DNA of 64,000 nt from Phocaeicola dorei (lineage in GTDB: Bacteria > Bacteroidota > Bacteroidia > Bacteroidales > Bacteroidaceae), in assembly GCF_013009555.1 (NCBI RefSeq), contig NZ_CP046176.1:2697501-2761500 (forward strand), written 5' to 3'. The position numbers were made by a program, and so were the translations under genes. The number at the start of each line of letters is the position of its first letter. Position 1 is the stretch's first letter. Under the pieces are notes generated by a model. The model was not told the DNA's origin and did not search any database. It saw only the letters and a program-made list of their open reading frames with translations. Of the stretch, positions 60,987 to 64,000 are shown piece after piece.

Positions 60987-63545
60987 TTATTCTTCACTAT
61001 TTGCTTCGGCAATTAAATCTGGATTAGTGATACTACCACCCTCTCCTTCAGTTATATTTTCAAAATCTGCATTTGAATTTTCATCTGTAATCTCCTCTTC
61101 TTCAGATGTCACCTTACATACAGAACCTATTTGGTCATTACGTTTCTCCAAATTTATCAATCGTACACCTTGCGTTGCACGTCCCATAATGCGGACCTCA
61201 GCGACTTTCAAACGAATTGTTATACCAGATTTATTAATAATCATCAAGTCATTCCCATCTGTAACAGACTTGATAGCCACCAATTTACCTGTTTTATCTG
61301 TAATATTCAACGTTTTTACACCCTTACCGCCACGATTGGTTTTACGATAATCTTCGATATCAGAACGTTTACCGTATCCTTGTTCAGAAACTACCATGAT
61401 TGATTCAGCTTCAGGATCTTTTATACAAATCATACCGATAACTTCATCGCCACCATCTTCATCCAAAGTCATACCACGCACTCCTGTAGCCGTACGTCCC
61501 ATAACACGAACCGCACTTTCGTGGAAGCGAATTGCACGACCATTACGGTTAGCAATAATGATTTCATTATCACCGTTAGTCATACGAACTTCGATCACTT
61601 TATCATCCTCACGAATAGTTATCGCATTAACACCATTCTGGCGAGGCCGTGAGTATTGTTCCAACAAAGTCTTTTTAATGACACCATTCTTTGTACAGAA
61701 CAGCACATAATGACTATTAATAAACTCGGTATCATTAAGGTTTTTCACACGTAAATATGCTGTAACCACATCATCGGAATCAATATTCAGCAAATTCTGA
61801 ATAGCGCGTCCTTTGGCATTTTTAGTTCCTTCGGGAATTTCGTAAACTTTCAACCAATAGCACTTACCTTTCTGAGTGAAGAACATCATAGTATTGTGCA
61901 TTGTAGCCGGATAAATATGCTCTACAAAGTCTTCATCACGGGTTTCACTTCCTTTTGATCCTACCCCACCTCTATTTTGGGCACGGAATTCTGATAAAGG
62001 AGTACGCTTGATATATCCCATATGGGATATCGTGATAACCATCTGATCATCAGCATAAAAATCTTCTGGATTAAATTCTTCTGAAGAATAAACTATTTCA
62101 GACCGACGGGCATCCCCGTATTTCTCTTTTACTTCTATCAACTCATCTTTGATTACTTTTTTACAAAGTTCATCATTTGAAAGAATTTCTTCATAATAAG
62201 CAATCTGTTTCATCACTTCTTCATATTCTGCGTGAAGCTGATCTTGCATCAGACCTGTTAATTGGCGCAAACGCATTTCTACAATAGCACGTGCCTGAAT
62301 TTCACTCAGATTAAAACGTTCTATTAACCCTGCTATAGCATCATTAGGGGTTTTTGCAGCACGAATAATACGGATAACTTCATCAATATTATCAGAAGCT
62401 ATAATCAACCCTTCAAGAATATGAGCACGCTCCTGTGCCTTCCGTAAATCATACTGAGTACGACGAATTACCACATCATGACGATGTTCTACAAAATATC
62501 TGATTAAATCTTTCAGATTCAACATTTTGGGGCGACCATGGACCAAAGCGATATTATTTACGCCAAATGAAGTTTGCAAAGCTGTCATTTTGAACAATTT
62601 GTTCAGCACCACACTAGCATTTGCATCACGTTTAACATCAATAACGATGCGCATACCTTCACGGTCGGATTCATCATTTACATACGAAATACCATCAATC
62701 TTCTTGTCATTAACTAAAGATGCGATATTTTCAATCAATTCCTTCTTATTTACATTATAAGGAATTTCATTAACTATGATCTTATCATGTGTAGTATGAG
62801 TTTCTATCTCAGCCTTAGCACGCATCACCACTCTACCACGTCCGGTTTCGTAAGCATCACGTACCCCGCTTATACCATATATATATCCACCTGTAGGGAA
62901 ATCCGGTGCTTTTACATATTGCATAAGTCCTTCAATATCAATATCATTATTATCAATGTAAGCAATACATGCATCGATTACTTCAGAAAGATTATGAGTA
63001 GGCATATTGGTTGCCATACCTACTGCAATACCGGATGCTCCATTTACCAACAAGTTAGGAATCCGTGTCGGCATGACAGTAGGTTCCTGCAACGTGTCAT
63101 CAAAATTATTCTGAAAATCAACAGTTTCCTTATAAAGATCCTGCATCATCTCTTCACCTATTTTCTTTAATCTTGCTTCCGTATAACGCATGGCAGCAGG
63201 GCTGTCACCATCAACAGAGCCGAAGTTACCTTGACCATCTACCAACGGATATCTCATAGCCCAGTCCTGAGCCATCCTGACCAAAGCTCCATACACGGAA
63301 GAGTCACCATGCGGGTGATATTTACCCAAAACTTCACCTACAATTCTTGCTGATTTCTTATAAGCTTTATCGGAGGTATTACCCAGCTCAATCATACCAT
63401 ATAAGATACGTCTATGAACCGGTTTAAAGCCGTCGCGAACATCCGGGAGGGCGCGCGCAACAATTACTGACATTGAGTAATCAATGTACGACGACTTCAT
63501 TTCCTCTTCGATGTTAATCTTTATAATTCTGTCTTGTTCTAGCAT
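60987..63545 (-). CDS. gyrA: DNA gyrase subunit A
   Basis: An 852-residue topoisomerase subunit. The catalytic Tyr is Y121 in AAMRYTEAR. The quinolone-resistance region reads [16 protein letters not shown], with Ser82 at the position equal to E. coli Ser83, so no classical resistance change is seen there. The GyrA box [14 protein letters not shown] (about residue 525) and the C-terminal beta-pinwheel repeats are present, and it ends in an acidic tail. It acts with GyrB to introduce negative supercoils. Confidence 0.97.
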   Translation of the reverse strand: MLEQDRIIKINIEEEMKSSYIDYSMSVIVARALPDVRDGFKPVHRRILYGMIELGNTSDKAYKKSARIVGEVLGKYHPHGDSSVYGALVRMAQDWAMRYPLVDGQGNFGSVDGDSPAAMRYTEARLKKIGEEMMQDLYKETVDFQNNFDDTLQEPTVMPTRIPNLLVNGASGIAVGMATNMPTHNLSEVIDACIAYIDNNDIDIEGLMQYVKAPDFPTGGYIYGISGVRDAYETGRGRVVMRAKAEIETHTTHDKIIVNEIPYNVNKKELIENIASLVNDKKIDGISYVNDESDREGMRIVIDVKRDANASVVLNKLFKMTALQTSFGVNNIALVHGRPKMLNLKDLIRYFVEHRHDVVIRRTQYDLRKAQERAHILEGLIIASDNIDEVIRIIRAAKTPNDAIAGLIERFNLSEIQARAIVEMRLRQLTGLMQDQLHAEYEEVMKQIAYYEEILSNDELCKKVIKDELIEVKEKYGDARRSEIVYSSEEFNPEDFYADDQMVITISHMGYIKRTPLSEFRAQNRGGVGSKGSETRDEDFVEHIYPATMHNTMMFFTQKGKCYWLKVYEIPEGTKNAKGRAIQNLLNIDSDDVVTAYLRVKNLNDTEFINSHYVLFCTKNGVIKKTLLEQYSRPRQNGVNAITIREDDKVIEVRMTNGDNEIIIANRNGRAIRFHESAVRVMGRTATGVRGMTLDEDGGDEVIGMICIKDPEAESIMVVSEQGYGKRSDIEDYRKTNRGGKGVKTLNITDKTGKLVAIKSVTDGNDLMIINKSGITIRLKVAEVRIMGRATQGVRLINLEKRNDQIGSVCKVTSEEEEITDENSNADFENITEGEGGSITNPDLIAEANSEE

Positions 63546-63909
63546 TTAAACAAATATTAATTATACATCTTTTTGGTTTACCAAAAACCACGCTAAAGTA
63601 CTACTTTTATACGACATACGAAACAAAACCCATAAAAAAGTTAAGTCCATTAAATGTTTTTACTTATATAAGTAAAAAGTATCCCTATACCTTATTCTAT
63701 AGTATATAGTGATTATCACTCCCACTTCTCATTTACTTTGTGAATAGTTTGCTATAACCCTTATTTTTGTTTAATCCATTTAGTCTGTCAAAGCTTGGCA
63801 TACATTTTGTTATGCTAATATAAATAAGAAAACAATGGTATGCATTGTTATTATGTGTATCTTTGCACACTGGGAAATAAACACTATACTTTAGGAGGAC
63901 GATAAATTT
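63546..63909. other. Divergent gyrA-clpC intergenic region
   Basis: 364 bases with two palindromes: TTTTTGGT-TT-ACCAAAAA at 63570-63587, upstream of gyrA, and AACAATG-GTATG-CATTGTT at 63831-63849, upstream of the clpC -7 box. The middle part shows nothing I can support. Confidence 0.55.
63858..63865 (+). promoter_or_regulatory. -7 box of clpC
   Basis: TATCTTTG, exact consensus. The palindrome at 63831-63849 covers the place of the -33 element, as an operator would. An AGGAGG lies 12 bases before the ATG. Confidence 0.65.
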
Positions 63910-64000
63910 ATGAACAATCAATTTACACAAAGAGTGTCCGATATCATCATGTATAGCAAGGAAGAAGCCAACAGGCTGCGGAATAGCTATATTGGTCCCG
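63910..64000 (+). CDS. clpC: ClpC-type Clp protease ATPase, 5' end only
   Basis: The first 30 codons of a gene that continues past the window. The opening MNNQFTQRVSDIIMYSKEEA then NRLRNSYIGP matches the N-domain of ClpC/ClpB-type Hsp100 proteins (SxEEAxxLxxxxIGxEH). ClpC unfolds substrates for ClpP. The strong Shine-Dalgarno AGGAGG and the upstream palindrome suggest a regulated stress promoter. Distinction from ClpB is likely but rests on few residues. Confidence 0.75.
   Translation, partial: MNNQFTQRVSDIIMYSKEEANRLRNSYIGP

Noticed and set aside
1..64000. tRNA, rRNA or CRISPR array
   Set aside because: Checking the gaps by eye found no TTCGAAT-type T-arm context, no rRNA-like sequence and no regularly spaced repeats. 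A tRNAscan run would be decisive.
1..64000. Defence island or prophage
   Set aside because: No restriction, toxin-antitoxin, retron or phage structural genes are present. The only phage-related family is the single Gp37/Gp68 protein.

Overview
The window looks like chromosome from a gut Bacteroidales bacterium of the Bacteroides/Phocaeicola group. The support is the recurring -7 box TAnnTTTG (often with TTTG about 20 bases upstream) in front of many genes, the scarcity of strong Shine-Dalgarno sites, a complete Bat aerotolerance operon, a PER/CepA-type class A beta-lactamase, a KdpD sensor split into two genes, and the core run map-tsaD-pncC-rpmB-rpmG-DUF4295-ftsY-rimO. I name no species.

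Layout. 1-2.2 kb: a DUF1015 gene and the first 245 codons of a DMT/EamA transporter. 2.2-19.85 kb: a block with ybaK-like and beta-lactamase genes, GNAT, a methyltransferase with a structured leader, an AraC remnant, divergent hxlR and arginase-like genes, NUDIX, a Gp37/Gp68 protein, the split KdpD sensor, an IS256-family element, mgtC, rmuC, Cof phosphatase, DUF2148, an RRM protein and a GH20 hexosaminidase. 19.9-24 kb: GH15 and a fused trehalose-phosphate synthase/phosphatase. 24.3-27.4 kb: a degenerate aspartokinase, a CatA-like acetyltransferase and a HAD phosphatase. 27.6-35.5 kb: the kdp operon with small membrane proteins, a TorF-like porin, a macrodomain gene and a sigma-54 activator. 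35.8-40.6 kb: glycine betaine ABC transporter, a DMT transporter, a sugar acetyltransferase. 40.9-48.2 kb: housekeeping genes, then HU and an HU-TM-LysM protein. 48.4-57.9 kb: moxR-DUF58-batABCDE and a PAP2 phosphatase. 58-64 kb: universal stress protein, TPR protein, gyrA, and the start of clpC.

Main discovery. The DMT transporter gene is cut in two. Codons 1-245 lie at 1492-2226 (+) and the missing last 59 codons plus stop lie at 19669-19848 on the other strand. Joining them restores a 304-residue transporter in frame, so the 17.6 kb between them has been inverted in place. Both junctions carry one arm of what appears to have been a transcription terminator hairpin between the GH15 gene and the ybaK-like gene (20-nt and 21-nt near-identical arms). 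The rearrangement now puts ybaK and the beta-lactamase downstream of the transporter promoter.

Other points. The kdp operon has a near-perfect -24/-12 promoter and sits next to its likely sigma-54 activator, in place of the usual KdpE. Two unrecognised 32- and 34-residue membrane proteins flank kdpFABC. Trehalose synthesis, K+ uptake and betaine uptake lie close together as an osmoadaptation neighbourhood. A protein joining an HU DNA-binding domain, one membrane span and a LysM domain could tie the nucleoid to the cell wall. I saw no CRISPR array, prophage, rRNA or tRNA, and no defence island.
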